A stretch of DNA of 64,000 bases from Sphingobacteriaceae bacterium (GTDB taxonomy: Bacteria; Bacteroidota; Bacteroidia; Sphingobacteriales; Sphingobacteriaceae). The stretch's first letter is position 1. Every line of letters starts with the position of its first letter. The translations under genes were made by a program, and so were the position numbers. The notes under the pieces were generated by a model. It did no database searches, was not told the origin of the DNA, and saw only the letters and a program-made list of their open reading frames with translations. Below are positions 8,720 to 17,330 of this stretch, one piece after another. Location: positions 1 through 64,000 of the forward strand of contig CANKAT010000006.1 of the NCBI GenBank assembly GCA_947479815.1, in the 5' to 3' direction.

Positions 8720-9694
8720 TTAGTAGTTCCATAACCTAGTTATATTAAATCCAATAAGGAATTTACCGCCTTTAACCTTTGTGCCATCTGCTCGAGTATA
8801 GTTTAAAGGGCTATTGTTGTTATAAAGATTGTTTCTTTGCTGATTTAGTGTAGAATAGTTACCCATAAACAATTGGAAGGAGTGGTTACTGGTGTTAAAT
8901 TCAAGCCCGAATGACAAATTAGGATCAGGATTTTTAGTATTGTGCTTGGTAAGCGGTTGATCGTAATTAACAATTACAGAAGTTACTGGAGTTAATTTGT
9001 ATCTGCCTGATATCGCCATTGCAAAATGATCGAATTTCATCTCTCTGAAAATCTTTGTTCCAGTACTATCATTTTTTGTGTAGAATCCATTCACTGAGTT
9101 CTGATGAGACATACTGGGGGCAACTTGTATTGAAAATTTTTGTGTTACTTTTCTAGCTATGATTAGTTGATTGAAGGAAGAAATACGTTCGGAATTGAAT
9201 TTGAAAATACTGTTATCCACATCTTTTCGTGTGTCATAGGCTAAATTTCCATAATAGGTTACACTGACAGGATATTTTCCATTCGTTTGTTTAATGATAG
9301 AGTATTTGGCATTTCCGTCCCATAACATATGATCTTTAGCAATTCCAAAACCGATATACAAATTTGTAATTGGAGCATAGTTTACACCGAGCCTGATGTT
9401 GGAGGGGGCAAAGAAACCCCAGAAATCATCATATCCCTTGTTTACAGTTCCAAATCTGTGCATAATATCCATTTCGAATGTTCCCTTAACGGGTACCATA
9501 ACAGTTTGGTTATCAATAATCCAGACACTCTCAAAAGTATTTTTGACTGGTTTGACTTTTGCACGTTTTACTGAAGTATCAGCAACGGCTGTGCTATCCT
9601 GTGCGTATAGACTTGCTTGATTAAGCAAGATACATGCAACCAAAAATCCGGTTAAAACGAACAGGCGCTTGGGTAAATATAGTAGTGGTTTCAC
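8720..9694 (-). CDS. DUF5777-type beta-barrel outer-membrane protein
   Basis: A 324-residue protein with a signal peptide (about 1-31, ending at YAQ) and then alternating polar/hydrophobic beta strands. The sequence style (FWGFFAPSNIRLGVNYAP, FGIAKDHMLWDGNAKY) matches the DUF5777 barrel family, which in Bacteroidota often neighbours YceI and cytochrome-like lipoproteins. It ends a leftward run with the CX4CH lipoprotein (19 nt away) and yceI (16 nt further). Probably an outer-membrane component of the same respiratory or electron-transfer system. Exact function unknown. Confidence 0.75.
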   Translation of the reverse strand: MKPLLYLPKRLFVLTGFLVACILLNQASLYAQDSTAVADTSVKRAKVKPVKNTFESVWIIDNQTVMVPVKGTFEMDIMHRFGTVNKGYDDFWGFFAPSNIRLGVNYAPITNLYIGFGIAKDHMLWDGNAKYSIIKQTNGKYPVSVTYYGNLAYDTRKDVDNSIFKFNSERISSFNQLIIARKVTQKFSIQVAPSMSHQNSVNGFYTKNDSTGTKIFREMKFDHFAMAISGRYKLTPVTSVIVNYDQPLTKHNTKNPDPNLSFGLEFNTSNHSFQLFMGNYSTLNQQRNNLYNNNSPLNYTRADGTKVKGGKFLIGFNITRLWNY

Positions 9695-9713
9695 ATTCTT
9701 AGGTTTAGGTCAG

Positions 9714-10097
9714 TTAATTGTTAGGAGCACCATTTCTTATCCAGTCATACACTTTTTGCCTGTCTGTGGCAGAAGGAATATATTCCTTCATTTCTCCATT
9801 GATCATAGTGTATATTCTGCTGTCTTTGGGCACAATTGTGTTCACAAATCCGCCATTTGTAACTTCTTGGTATGACGTGGCCGTTGCTAAATATGGTTTG
9901 TGAGCGCCTGAAACATGACATCCGGTTAAAGCACATTTGGTATTAAAAATAGGTGCCAAATCTTTACTGAAACTTACAGATTGCGGAGGTCCATCCGGAT
10001 CAATTGCCCCTTCAGGTATGATTGTATCCTTATAGCATCCGGTTATACCGATCACCATCGTAAAAATGAAACCGGAAAAAATTAGTAGCTTTTTCAT
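9714..10097 (-). CDS. Lipoprotein with CX4CH putative haem motif
   Basis: A 127-residue lipoprotein (lipobox ITGC, Cys about residue 21). It carries one C-A-L-T-G-C-H motif near residue 56, after the SKDLAPIFNTK lead-in usual in periplasmic haem-c domains. The spacing is CX4CH rather than CXXCH. Conserved GAH-PY and a C-terminal VYDWIRNGA segment are typical of small cytochrome-like domains of Bacteroidota. It lies between yceI and the DUF5777 barrel with very short gaps. Whether haem is actually attached cannot be told from sequence. Confidence 0.72.
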   Translation of the reverse strand: MKKLLIFSGFIFTMVIGITGCYKDTIIPEGAIDPDGPPQSVSFSKDLAPIFNTKCALTGCHVSGAHKPYLATATSYQEVTNGGFVNTIVPKDSRIYTMINGEMKEYIPSATDRQKVYDWIRNGAPNN

Positions 10098-10113
10098 AGT
10101 AATCCCTATTTAA

Positions 10114-10908
10114 TTACTTGTTATTGAAGTTCATATTACATTCGATGTCAATTTTATCTGAAATACTGGTACTTGTTATCCCAAAATCTCTACAGTTAAA
10201 TTGAAACTTTAACTGTAATCCGAAAACATCATACGGAGCTGCGGTAGTTCCTACAGTTGCTCTTTTTATATATTTTAATTTGCCAACTAGTGTTTTTGTT
10301 ATTGGAGCTCCTAGTGTTCCCTTCCATGTCAGACTTAAAGTAACGATGTAGTCATTACTCAATGGATCTAATTTTACTTCTGTTGATTTGATTTTTGCCA
10401 GATTAGTTATTCCCAGATTTTGAGTTCCTGAAATTATTGCGGTAGTGCCTAATGCAGAAATATTACAACCTGCATCACGTCCAGGTTCTCCTGTATTGGA
10501 AGTATTGATCTGCACATATCCGTTGATAAATGTTTTTGTAGGATCACTTTCATTAAATTCCCATGAATTATCTTTAACTGGCTGACCTGCTGTAGAGTAT
10601 GTGGTCATTTCTGCATCAATAACTTCATGCATGCCAAATTGGTTAAATCGGCCGGTAAGCAAACCTGCTGCTCCAACATAGCTTGTTGACCACATCACGT
10701 TAGAGTGTGCTTTATCTAGTTTCCATTCGTTGCTATTACCTACCGTCATATTTCCTGGAAGGTGAGTATTTGAACCACGTGTGATCACAGGACCCGTAGT
10801 GGCGGCGAGAGGAATGGCTTCGTTTTCATTTGTACAACTGGCAATGTATCCAGTTACGCTGACGATAAATAGGAATATCATCAGTGTTTTGTTGTTAAAT
10901 GTTTTCAT
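10114..10908 (-). CDS. YceI-like lipoprotein
   Basis: A 264-residue protein with a lipoprotein signal (lipobox IASC, Cys about residue 25) and a YceI-type lipocalin-like domain beginning at WKLDKAHSNVMWS and SYVGAAGLLTGRFNQFG. YceI domains bind isoprenoid or quinone-like lipids in known structures, which suits the neighbouring NrfD/Fe-S module. First gene of a three-gene leftward unit; a CRP/FNR-like palindrome lies about 100 nt before its start. Confidence 0.82.
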   Translation of the reverse strand: MKTFNNKTLMIFLFIVSVTGYIASCTNENEAIPLAATTGPVITRGSNTHLPGNMTVGNSNEWKLDKAHSNVMWSTSYVGAAGLLTGRFNQFGMHEVIDAEMTTYSTAGQPVKDNSWEFNESDPTKTFINGYVQINTSNTGEPGRDAGCNISALGTTAIISGTQNLGITNLAKIKSTEVKLDPLSNDYIVTLSLTWKGTLGAPITKTLVGKLKYIKRATVGTTAAPYDVFGLQLKFQFNCRDFGITSTSISDKIDIECNMNFNNK

Positions 10909-11003
10909 ATATCTGAGGTTAAAAATTGAATAAGTGGTTAAGTATTTATACCCCTAAGTTCCTATTAACTTGCCGCAACTAAAGTGATTATTATTAAGGT
11001 TTT

Positions 11004-11021
11004 AAGTGACAGATATCACTT
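11004..11021. promoter_or_regulatory. CRP/FNR-family-like palindrome upstream of yceI
   Basis: AAGTGA-N6-TCACTT is a perfect inverted repeat containing GTGA-N6-TCAC, the core of CRP-type sites. It is 96-113 nt before the yceI start. A similar but FNR-like site precedes the cytochrome c gene of the same cluster. No promoter box could be placed beside it. Confidence 0.5.
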
Positions 11022-11179
11022 TGTTGACCCGTACAATTAATACAATTTAATTTTTTAAGTATTTGAAAATCAGTAGAATATTAAGACAGATATCAGATTG
11101 AGAATAATTCTAGGATAACAATTAGTTTTTGATTTCTAGGATAGGTTTTCTATGGAATACTTATTATCAATTTAGGAGA

Positions 11180-11683
11180 TTATCTTTTTTTAAAATTGTT
11201 TAACACAAAGGTTAATAGTAGCAAACATGAAAATGTTCCAAGATTTAAAATAAGGCTGATGTTATAAATTTTCATATTATTTCTGACCATATTTATATCT
11301 GGGGAGTTAGAAATTAACTGCATCAGTTGATTTTTAACTAGTAAACTAAATATGACTAGGCTATGCATCAAACTAATCATTGTTTTTTTACTTAATGCCG
11401 GTATCCAGAAAAAGACAGCTAAAATTCCCCAACCGGTTAAGTAAGGATTTTGAATAGTTTCTAGGGAATAACCTGGATATAGGTTTCTTACTATTAGCCC
11501 CAAGTATAAAGTGCCAACTAAGGCGTATCCAAATGATAATAGTTGCTTTAGTCTGTCCTTGAAATCTTGCTTTAAATTAAAACATCCGCTAGCAAAAAGA
11601 ATTACAACATAAATTAATGGGAAGCCTGAAAAAAATGCAATTAATTCAAGTTCTTGTATGTATGCAAAAAAACTATTATCCAT
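11180..11683 (-). CDS. Polytopic membrane protein, function unknown
   Basis: A 167-residue protein with about five transmembrane helices (roughly 13-33, 48-65, 81-98, 102-120, 142-162) and no conserved motif I recognise. Same strand as the flanking electron-transfer genes and 115 nt after the secreted/anchored 301-aa protein, so it may belong to the module, but the link rests only on position. Confidence 0.65.
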   Translation of the reverse strand: MDNSFFAYIQELELIAFFSGFPLIYVVILFASGCFNLKQDFKDRLKQLLSFGYALVGTLYLGLIVRNLYPGYSLETIQNPYLTGWGILAVFFWIPALSKKTMISLMHSLVIFSLLVKNQLMQLISNSPDINMVRNNMKIYNISLILNLGTFSCLLLLTFVLNNFKKR

Positions 11684-11798
11684 TAAGTGTAATAATCTTA
11701 AAAATGCTAATTACTAACAGGGAATATGACTTATGGAAGTTCTTCCTAATTCTTTAAAACAGGAGATTTTTTTCTGCTTTCTTAATTTAAATAATGTT

Positions 11799-12704
11799 TC
11801 ACACTTCCTTCTCCGGAACAGCTAATCCCAGTTTCTTTATTTGAACAATTTGTGTGATCAGATAAATGATAGTACCCCATACACCTATGAAAATAGAATA
11901 GGCCATGATCAATAACCATATTGGCGTTCTGAATCTGGTAGTCCATAGTGTTCTTTGCTCAAAGAAACTAGTATTTGGTTTTACAACAATTCCCCATGGT
12001 ACAGTTTTTTCAACGATCAGGTTCCCATATAGATCATTATCCTGGATTTTAGCTACCAATACTAAATTTCCTTTTTGGTCGCCAGGTAAACTATCTTTAG
12101 TAAATTCTAAGCTAGCAGTACCACTGGAGTCTGTTGTGTAGGTTTCCTCATCGCCAGCAGAAAGAATGCCCCCCAGTCTTTGAACTCCAACTTTCATTTC
12201 CACATCAGCTGCTGGAACCCATACAGAATTAGTGAGTTGCATTACCTGAACAGTCACATTTCTGATTCCTTCTGTTGTTAGGGTGTCTAGTTTAATTTTA
12301 GATTTTGAAATTGCAAGTTCTGCAGCAATTTCATCTTCTTTGCCTAATGCTACGGCAATAAATGTATGCTTTGAACTTTCAGTCCAGGCAGTTTTTAATG
12401 AAAGAGGAAGAAAACTCTTAGCATTTCCATTTTTATCAGTACTTATTTTACCGATTAGATTTTCAGGTAAATTACTGTTCAGATACAATTGAAACACCTT
12501 ATTTTTTAAGGGCTCTATTTTTCTTCCCGTCTTCAATGAGTTTTCAAGTATCAGGTATTGTACTCCATTATTTATTGTGAAATAATTGAGTTTTACCAGC
12601 TCTTCAGCTTCTTCTTTTTCTTGTGCCGATACCTTGTTTATTACTACAAAAAATAGGAATTGTAGTAAAAGGAAAGCGTATTTATTTATTTTCAGCTTTT
12701 TCAT
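11799..12704 (-). CDS. Periplasmic protein with C-terminal membrane anchor
   Basis: A 301-residue protein with a signal peptide (1-27, VSA-Q), a long extracytoplasmic beta-rich region, and one transmembrane helix near residues 262-288 followed by a short cytoplasmic tail. Two segments (about 70-110 and 150-215) read like Ig-like or CarboxypepD-regulatory-like folds (TDKNGNAKSFLPL, TTDSSGTASLEFT). It follows the nrfD gene by 43 nt, so it is a good candidate for an accessory periplasmic subunit of that complex. No redox motif seen. Confidence 0.68.
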   Translation of the reverse strand: MKKLKINKYAFLLLQFLFFVVINKVSAQEKEEAEELVKLNYFTINNGVQYLILENSLKTGRKIEPLKNKVFQLYLNSNLPENLIGKISTDKNGNAKSFLPLSLKTAWTESSKHTFIAVALGKEDEIAAELAISKSKIKLDTLTTEGIRNVTVQVMQLTNSVWVPAADVEMKVGVQRLGGILSAGDEETYTTDSSGTASLEFTKDSLPGDQKGNLVLVAKIQDNDLYGNLIVEKTVPWGIVVKPNTSFFEQRTLWTTRFRTPIWLLIMAYSIFIGVWGTIIYLITQIVQIKKLGLAVPEKEV

Positions 12705-12747
12705 GAGAATATAATTATTTTTTAAAGGCTATGAATTTTTCATGAGC

Positions 12748-14088
12748 TTATTCAGGTTGTTTTGTGGGCGGTAAGCTCATGCAGGTTTCATCTTGTTCAG
12801 TTATAGTTTCCTGGATTGGAATGATCGGATAAATTCTTGCAAAAAATGTTATCACTAATAAAGAACCTGCGAGGGTTGCCATCGCTATTGCCCATTCTTC
12901 CCAGCTGGGAAAATAATGATGAAACTTTGCCGGCGCATCTTGCATAGGTAAGAATGGATGCAGAAGAGTTGGAGTAACAATCAGGTATCTTTTGAACCAT
13001 GCACCAATTACGATCATGATGCCTGCAATAAAAACGGGTAGCGGCTTTCTTCCTTTTTTAAAGACCAGAATAAGGATCGGGATGACCATACCAACAAGGA
13101 TGGCGAACCAAAACAGAGGAGCAAATTCACCTGTGAACAAACCTTTTAAATGCGCTTCTTCACCAGTTTTCATTTTAAATGCAGGAACTAGATATTCATT
13201 GATATTGAAATACAAATAAAGCAGAGATAGCATAACTACTATTCTTCCCATTTTTTCAAAATGCATTTCAGTGATATACCTTTCTAGTTTATAGAATTTG
13301 CGGAAAATAAACATTGCAACCACAACACCTCCGGCCCCAACAAGAAATGCACCAGATATAAAGTAGGCACCAAAGTTTGTGCTGTCCCAACCTGGCCTGT
13401 AGGTGGTTGCAAACAACCAGGAGGTTACTGTGTGAATGCTAAATGCAACTGGGATAATAGTTATACAAAGAATTGTTATTGCCCTATCACTTACTTTAAA
13501 CTGTTCTGAAGTTCCTCTCCAAAATGAGCCCTGAAAAAGGTATAATTTATTCAGAATACTACTTGATTGCGCTTTGAATTTGATCATGATTTTTAGATCA
13601 GGAAGCAGTGGAAGGTATAGTAGAAGTAAACTAATTACAAAATAAGTACTAATTACAATTACATCCCACATGATAGGGGATTGAATGCGGCCGTGTAAAA
13701 AAAGGTTCAGCATTCTGTCGGGGCGCCCCATATCAATAATGATGATCAGAGAAGCAAATACAATGGCCGACACCGCTATTATTTCTGCTATTCTAGTCAA
13801 TGGTGTAGCCCACTTCATATTGGACAGGCGAAAGATTGCGGTGATGAGTGATCCTACCAGACTAATAGCTACAAAGAATACAAAGTTTGAAATATAGATT
13901 CCCCATGATACATAGTCGCCCATGTTGGTTACAGCAAGTCCTTTTGAGAGCTGTCGGTAATAGGCAAAAGCACCAAATAAACAGATACTGATGAGTGTGA
14001 ATGTCCAGATCATACCAATCTTTCCAAATTTTTTGGGAAGAAGATCCTGGATGATTTGATCTTTTGTTAAAGATGGTAAATTTTCCAC
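12748..14088 (-). CDS. nrfD: NrfD/PsrC-type quinone-interacting membrane subunit
   Basis: A 446-residue inner-membrane protein with about ten transmembrane helices, of the NrfD/PsrC/ActC family that exchanges electrons between quinone and a periplasmic Fe-S subunit. Motifs include DYVSWGIYISNFVFFV (near 58-73), IDMGRPDRMLN (near 122) and SIHTVTSWLFA (near 220), all typical. It starts 10 nt after the Fe-S gene, so the two are a NrfCD-like pair. No molybdopterin, multihaem or ActB-like catalytic gene is nearby. Confidence 0.88.
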   Translation of the reverse strand: MENLPSLTKDQIIQDLLPKKFGKIGMIWTFTLISICLFGAFAYYRQLSKGLAVTNMGDYVSWGIYISNFVFFVAISLVGSLITAIFRLSNMKWATPLTRIAEIIAVSAIVFASLIIIIDMGRPDRMLNLFLHGRIQSPIMWDVIVISTYFVISLLLLYLPLLPDLKIMIKFKAQSSSILNKLYLFQGSFWRGTSEQFKVSDRAITILCITIIPVAFSIHTVTSWLFATTYRPGWDSTNFGAYFISGAFLVGAGGVVVAMFIFRKFYKLERYITEMHFEKMGRIVVMLSLLYLYFNINEYLVPAFKMKTGEEAHLKGLFTGEFAPLFWFAILVGMVIPILILVFKKGRKPLPVFIAGIMIVIGAWFKRYLIVTPTLLHPFLPMQDAPAKFHHYFPSWEEWAIAMATLAGSLLVITFFARIYPIIPIQETITEQDETCMSLPPTKQPE

Positions 14089-14098
14089 TTGTCTAATT

Positions 14099-15028
14099 TT
14101 AATGAGTTTGTTTATCAGCAGAGCTTAGATTTTCTAACCCTGATTCATAAGGGAAATTACGGCCAACTGGTGGTAGATAATAAACGCTAGGTTTTGTTCC
14201 CAGGTCTTCCATTAATCGGTAACCGGCTTTATCTTTTATTAATTCACTGAATCGGAATGTTTCTGCGCCATTTGTAACAGAATCTTCATTTAAGTCGCCA
14301 AACATGAAAACACCATTTGGGCATGCGCTTACACAGTGGGGTAATTCACCCATTCGGGCCATATCAGGGCAGAAATCACATTTACTGACAGTTCCAATTT
14401 TCTGTGGCATGCTGGTTTCGCAGGAATAAGGTTGTGCAGCCACGCTTTCTTCAAGAATTGGTTCTCCCCAATTAAATACACGGGTTGAATAAGGACATGC
14501 AGCCATACAAAAACGGCATCCAATACAACGATCACTATCGATTAATACCAATCCATCCTGTCGTTTAAAGGTTGCATCTACCGGACAAACTTTTACGCAA
14601 GGCGGTTGATCGCAATGCATACAGGTAGTTGGTTGCCAGAAAGGAGCACTTTCCTCTGCTTCTTTCATTGAAAGAACTTTTATCCAGTTTTGTCCCGGGT
14701 TTAATGAGTGGGCATGGTTACATGCTTCCTGACACTTTTTTAAATTTTTACAACGGGCCAGATCTATAACCATTACAAATTTTTTGCCTTCTATTCCTTT
14801 CCTTTCCTCACTGTTTGTTAAGGGAGGCATTTGAGGAATGGGTTTTAAAAAGGCTTTATCTATTTCGATAATTTCACCATCTACAGAGAGTAGTTTTACT
14901 GTCTCACCGCTTAGCTCGACCTTTTCTTCTGGTGCAAAAGGATTGTTTCCACATCCTGTGGCAGTTGCGGCTGCAGTAACCAGCAGGCCATTTACAAGAA
15001 AGTCTCTTCTTGAGGTATTATTTTCCAT
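14099..15028 (-). CDS. Tat-exported 4x[4Fe-4S] ferredoxin-like subunit (NrfC/DmsB type)
   Basis: A 309-residue electron-transfer subunit. The N-terminus has a Tat motif (SRRDFL, residues 6-11) and a cysteine at 26 that could be a lipidation site. Four cysteine clusters follow: about 93-107 (CKNLKKCQEAC), 136-148 (CMHCDQPPCVKVC), 168-178 (CIGCRFCMAAC) and a CDFC...HCVSAC set. This is the full complement for four cubane clusters feeding the NrfD partner. The linker before the ferredoxin domain (residues 43-61, VKLLSVDGEIIEIDK) resembles the small protein encoded next door. Confidence 0.9.
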   Translation of the reverse strand: MENNTSRRDFLVNGLLVTAAATATGCGNNPFAPEEKVELSGETVKLLSVDGEIIEIDKAFLKPIPQMPPLTNSEERKGIEGKKFVMVIDLARCKNLKKCQEACNHAHSLNPGQNWIKVLSMKEAEESAPFWQPTTCMHCDQPPCVKVCPVDATFKRQDGLVLIDSDRCIGCRFCMAACPYSTRVFNWGEPILEESVAAQPYSCETSMPQKIGTVSKCDFCPDMARMGELPHCVSACPNGVFMFGDLNEDSVTNGAETFRFSELIKDKAGYRLMEDLGTKPSVYYLPPVGRNFPYESGLENLSSADKQTH

Positions 15029-15052
15029 AGCAATTTTATCTATCGATCTGAT

Positions 15053-15283
15053 TTATTTTTTGACCCATTTTTTCAGTTCTTCATCACTGATTTTTCTTGC
15101 TGAAGAAGTCAATAGTTTTTTATCAATTTCAACCAGCTTGCCATCTTGAGTCAACATTTTTATTGTCTCGTTTTTTTCCTCCTGCTTATCCACAAATATT
15201 TTCATGAACGTAACAGATGATAGAACCGCAGCACCCCAAATCAGAAATTTTTTTCGGGTGGAGGTTTTTTGTGGATTTTCCAT
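15053..15283 (-). CDS. Small Tat-like anchored protein related to the Fe-S subunit linker
   Basis: A 76-residue protein with a Tat-like or membrane-anchor N-terminus (STRKKFL then a hydrophobic helix, about 14-30) and a short C-terminal part IKMLTQDGKLVEIDKKLL. That part mirrors VKLLSVDGEIIEIDKAFL in the adjacent Fe-S subunit. It has no cysteines. It ends 24 nt before the Fe-S gene. I infer a structural subunit of the complex that shares the linker fold; the family is not one I can name. Confidence 0.7.
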   Translation of the reverse strand: MENPQKTSTRKKFLIWGAAVLSSVTFMKIFVDKQEEKNETIKMLTQDGKLVEIDKKLLTSSARKISDEELKKWVKK

Positions 15284-15312
15284 AAAATGGTTTGTCAGGG
15301 TTTCAGGGAAAA

Positions 15313-15350
15313 GAAAAGACCAGTCTTCAAATGCTGAGACTGGCCTTTTC
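15313..15350 (-). terminator. Terminator or attenuator between cytochrome c and the small protein gene
   Basis: CCAGTCT (15320-15326) pairs with AGACTGG (15337-15343), extended by AAAAG/CTTTT flanks. It sits in the 82-nt gap inside the leftward cluster, so it may set a higher level for the cytochrome than for the genes behind it. Confidence 0.6.
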
Positions 15351-15365
15351 TTCCGGTATAAAATA

Positions 15366-15770
15366 TTATTTAAGAGTTCTGATGAAATTTACCATAGCCC
15401 AACTTTCATCTGCATCTGGTAATTTCTTTTTAAAATTGGGCATATCATCACGGCCTTCTCTTATTTTATAAAATAAGGAGCCATCAGGTTGAGCCTGAAA
15501 ATCTGCTTTTGAAAAATTACCTGGTTCAGTTTCAAGCTTGGCAGCTTTTGAACCATCGCCTAATCCTTTTGCACCATGACAAGATTTACAATGGGTACTA
15601 TAAAGCGCTTTTCCCTCAGCAATTGATGCAGGGTCAGAAGCAACTGGATTTTTCATTTTTTTGAAATTATCAGGAACAGGCCATGGTTTATTCTGACTAT
15701 TTTTCATTGAAGTAAAACTGAAACCGGTAAAGCTCATGGCTATTGCAATTATTAATGCGATCTTTTTCAT
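15366..15770 (-). CDS. Monohaem cytochrome c
   Basis: About 134 residues from the preferred ATG at 15770, which begins a clean signal peptide (MKKIALIIAIAMS). The open frame runs 13 codons further, to 15809. One CKSCHG haem-c motif lies near residue 62, with a downstream methionine in DDMPNFKK as likely sixth ligand and the WAMVNFIRTL C-terminal helix of class I cytochromes. First gene of the leftward electron-transfer cluster; an FNR-like palindrome lies about 133 nt upstream. Confidence 0.86.
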   Translation of the reverse strand: MKKIALIIAIAMSFTGFSFTSMKNSQNKPWPVPDNFKKMKNPVASDPASIAEGKALYSTHCKSCHGAKGLGDGSKAAKLETEPGNFSKADFQAQPDGSLFYKIREGRDDMPNFKKKLPDADESWAMVNFIRTLK

Positions 15771-15902
15771 AATTATATTTTTTGATTTTAATTTCGTAAT
15801 TGAGTTCAAAGGCTTATTACATGCTATAATTTGTATCTCTTATTACTAATAAAAGTATAGATAACAGGATTTCTATTCTATGTTTGAGGTCAGCTGTAAA
15901 TA

Positions 15903-15914
15903 TGATGCTAATCA
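15903..15914. promoter_or_regulatory. FNR/CRP-like palindrome upstream of cytochrome c
   Basis: TGAT-N4-ATCA matches the core of FNR sites (TTGAT-N4-ATCAA), with the outermost bases A and C instead of T and A. It is 133 nt before the cytochrome start. Short motif, so chance is possible. Confidence 0.4.
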
Positions 15915-16187
15915 CATTTTGTAATTTAAATGTCATCAGAATCGATTTTGATGTTAATTCTGTTTAAAATGAAGCGTATTGTCAATTTTGCCAGTATTTT
16001 TTATGCCTAAATAATTAGAATATAAAACGGAATGCTCATGTTAACTGAAGTAATAAATCGGCATTATTGCGTTTAATCATCTTAGCTTTCTATTAATTTT
16101 TTCATTTTGCGATACCTAGGGCATTAGGCTCATCATTACCATTATAACTGATTTATAATTCAATTAAACCATGCTGGTTAGTTTGAG

Positions 16188-16195
16188 TATATTTG
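16188..16195 (+). promoter_or_regulatory. Promoter -7 box for queD (TATATTTG)
   Basis: An exact TAnnTTTG match 18 nt before the preferred ATG at 16214, implying a very short 5' leader. No clear -33 element. Confidence 0.45.
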
Positions 16196-16213
16196 TATTT
16201 TAATTTTTTGAAA

Positions 16214-16624
16214 ATGATATATATTACGCGCAAAGAGCGGTTTAATGCAGCACATAAGCTATACAGAGAAGAGTGGAGTGACGAACAAAATCAGGAAATT
16301 TTCGGAAAGTGTTCAAATCCAAACTGGCATGGCCATAATTATGAACTATTTGTTACGGTAAAGGGGGATATCAATCCTGAAACTGGATTTGTAATCGATC
16401 TCAAAGAATTGAAACGAATCATTACCATTTATGTAACAGATGTTCTGGATCATAAGAACATCAATATTGATGTAGAATTTATGAAAGGCAAAATGGCTTC
16501 GACCGAAGTGCTGGCGGTTACCATATTTGATGTTCTTAAACCGCATATTGATGGACAGGGTGCCATCTTACATTCTGTTAAACTTTTCGAAACCGAAAAT
16601 AATTTTGTAGAATACTTCGGTTGA
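16214..16624 (+). CDS. queD: 6-carboxytetrahydropterin synthase / PTPS family
   Basis: A 136-residue pterin enzyme that converts dihydroneopterin triphosphate to 6-carboxytetrahydropterin for queuosine synthesis. Zinc histidines are visible in FNAAHKL (near residue 14) and NWHGHNYEL (near 40), with a catalytic Cys in [11 protein letters not shown]. Start: ATG 16214 ([14 protein letters not shown]), not the upstream in-frame codon at 16193, because the promoter box overlaps that codon. The neighbouring folE supplies its substrate, which favours QueD-like function over other PTPS roles. Confidence 0.88.
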   Translation: MIYITRKERFNAAHKLYREEWSDEQNQEIFGKCSNPNWHGHNYELFVTVKGDINPETGFVIDLKELKRIITIYVTDVLDHKNINIDVEFMKGKMASTEVLAVTIFDVLKPHIDGQGAILHSVKLFETENNFVEYFG

Positions 16625-16649
16625 TCTAAATGAACTCAAGCATCTGATA

Positions 16650-17282
16650 ATGGACGAAAAAAACAAGTCTTCAGAAATAAAAATCGATGGGTATACCAAG
16701 ATCGACCAATACGATCCACAAAAAATCGAGCGTATAGCGGCTCATTATAAAGCAATTTTAGCCGAGTTGGGTGAGGATCCATCCCGTGAAGGCCTTATTC
16801 AGACACCGGTTCGTGTAGCAAAGGCTTTGCAATTTCTTACGCATGGATACGATGCTAATCCAGAAGAAATTCTTCGCAGTGCCATGTTTAAGGAAGAGTA
16901 TAATCAAATGGTTGTTGTAAAAGATATTGAAGTATTTTCTATGTGCGAACATCATATGCTGCCCTTTTTTGGGAAGGCACATGTTGCTTACATACCAAAC
17001 GGCAATATTGTTGGGCTGAGTAAAATTCCTAGAGTGGTTGATGCTTTTGCCAGGCGCTTACAGGTTCAAGAGCGTTTAACAAATCAAATTCGTGATTGTA
17101 TCCAGGAAACTCTGGATGCTACCGGAGTTGCAGTGGTTATTGAGTGCAAGCATTTATGTATGTCGATGCGTGGAATTCAAAAACAAAATTCTGTGACTAC
17201 CACTTCTGCTTTTACCGGAGCTTTCGTGAATGAAACAACACGCGCTGAATTTTTGCGCCTCATTACGGCAAGCTTAAGTTAA
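16650..17282 (+). CDS. folE: GTP cyclohydrolase I
   Basis: A 210-residue enzyme that makes 7,8-dihydroneopterin triphosphate from GTP, the first step for folate, biopterin and queuosine. Motifs are [14 protein letters not shown] (about 37-50), the zinc site MCEHHMLPF (near 98-106) with the second cysteine in KHLCMSMRG (near 170), and HVAYIPNG. Length is usual. It follows queD by 25 nt, so the pair forms a pterin operon. Confidence 0.93.
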   Translation: MDEKNKSSEIKIDGYTKIDQYDPQKIERIAAHYKAILAELGEDPSREGLIQTPVRVAKALQFLTHGYDANPEEILRSAMFKEEYNQMVVVKDIEVFSMCEHHMLPFFGKAHVAYIPNGNIVGLSKIPRVVDAFARRLQVQERLTNQIRDCIQETLDATGVAVVIECKHLCMSMRGIQKQNSVTTTSAFTGAFVNETTRAEFLRLITASLS

Positions 17283-17330
17283 AAGGAGTAGTTATTTTTT
17301 ATTAAATTACATATATAGGATCCATTAATC

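Larger units (their letters stand above)
15771..16213. other. Divergent intergenic region between cytochrome c and queD
   Basis: No gene seen. It holds TGAT-GCTA-ATCA (15903-15914, FNR-core-like) and a second weak inverted repeat CATCA/TGATG (15934-15953) on the cytochrome side, and the queD promoter box at 16188-16195. Confidence 0.55.
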
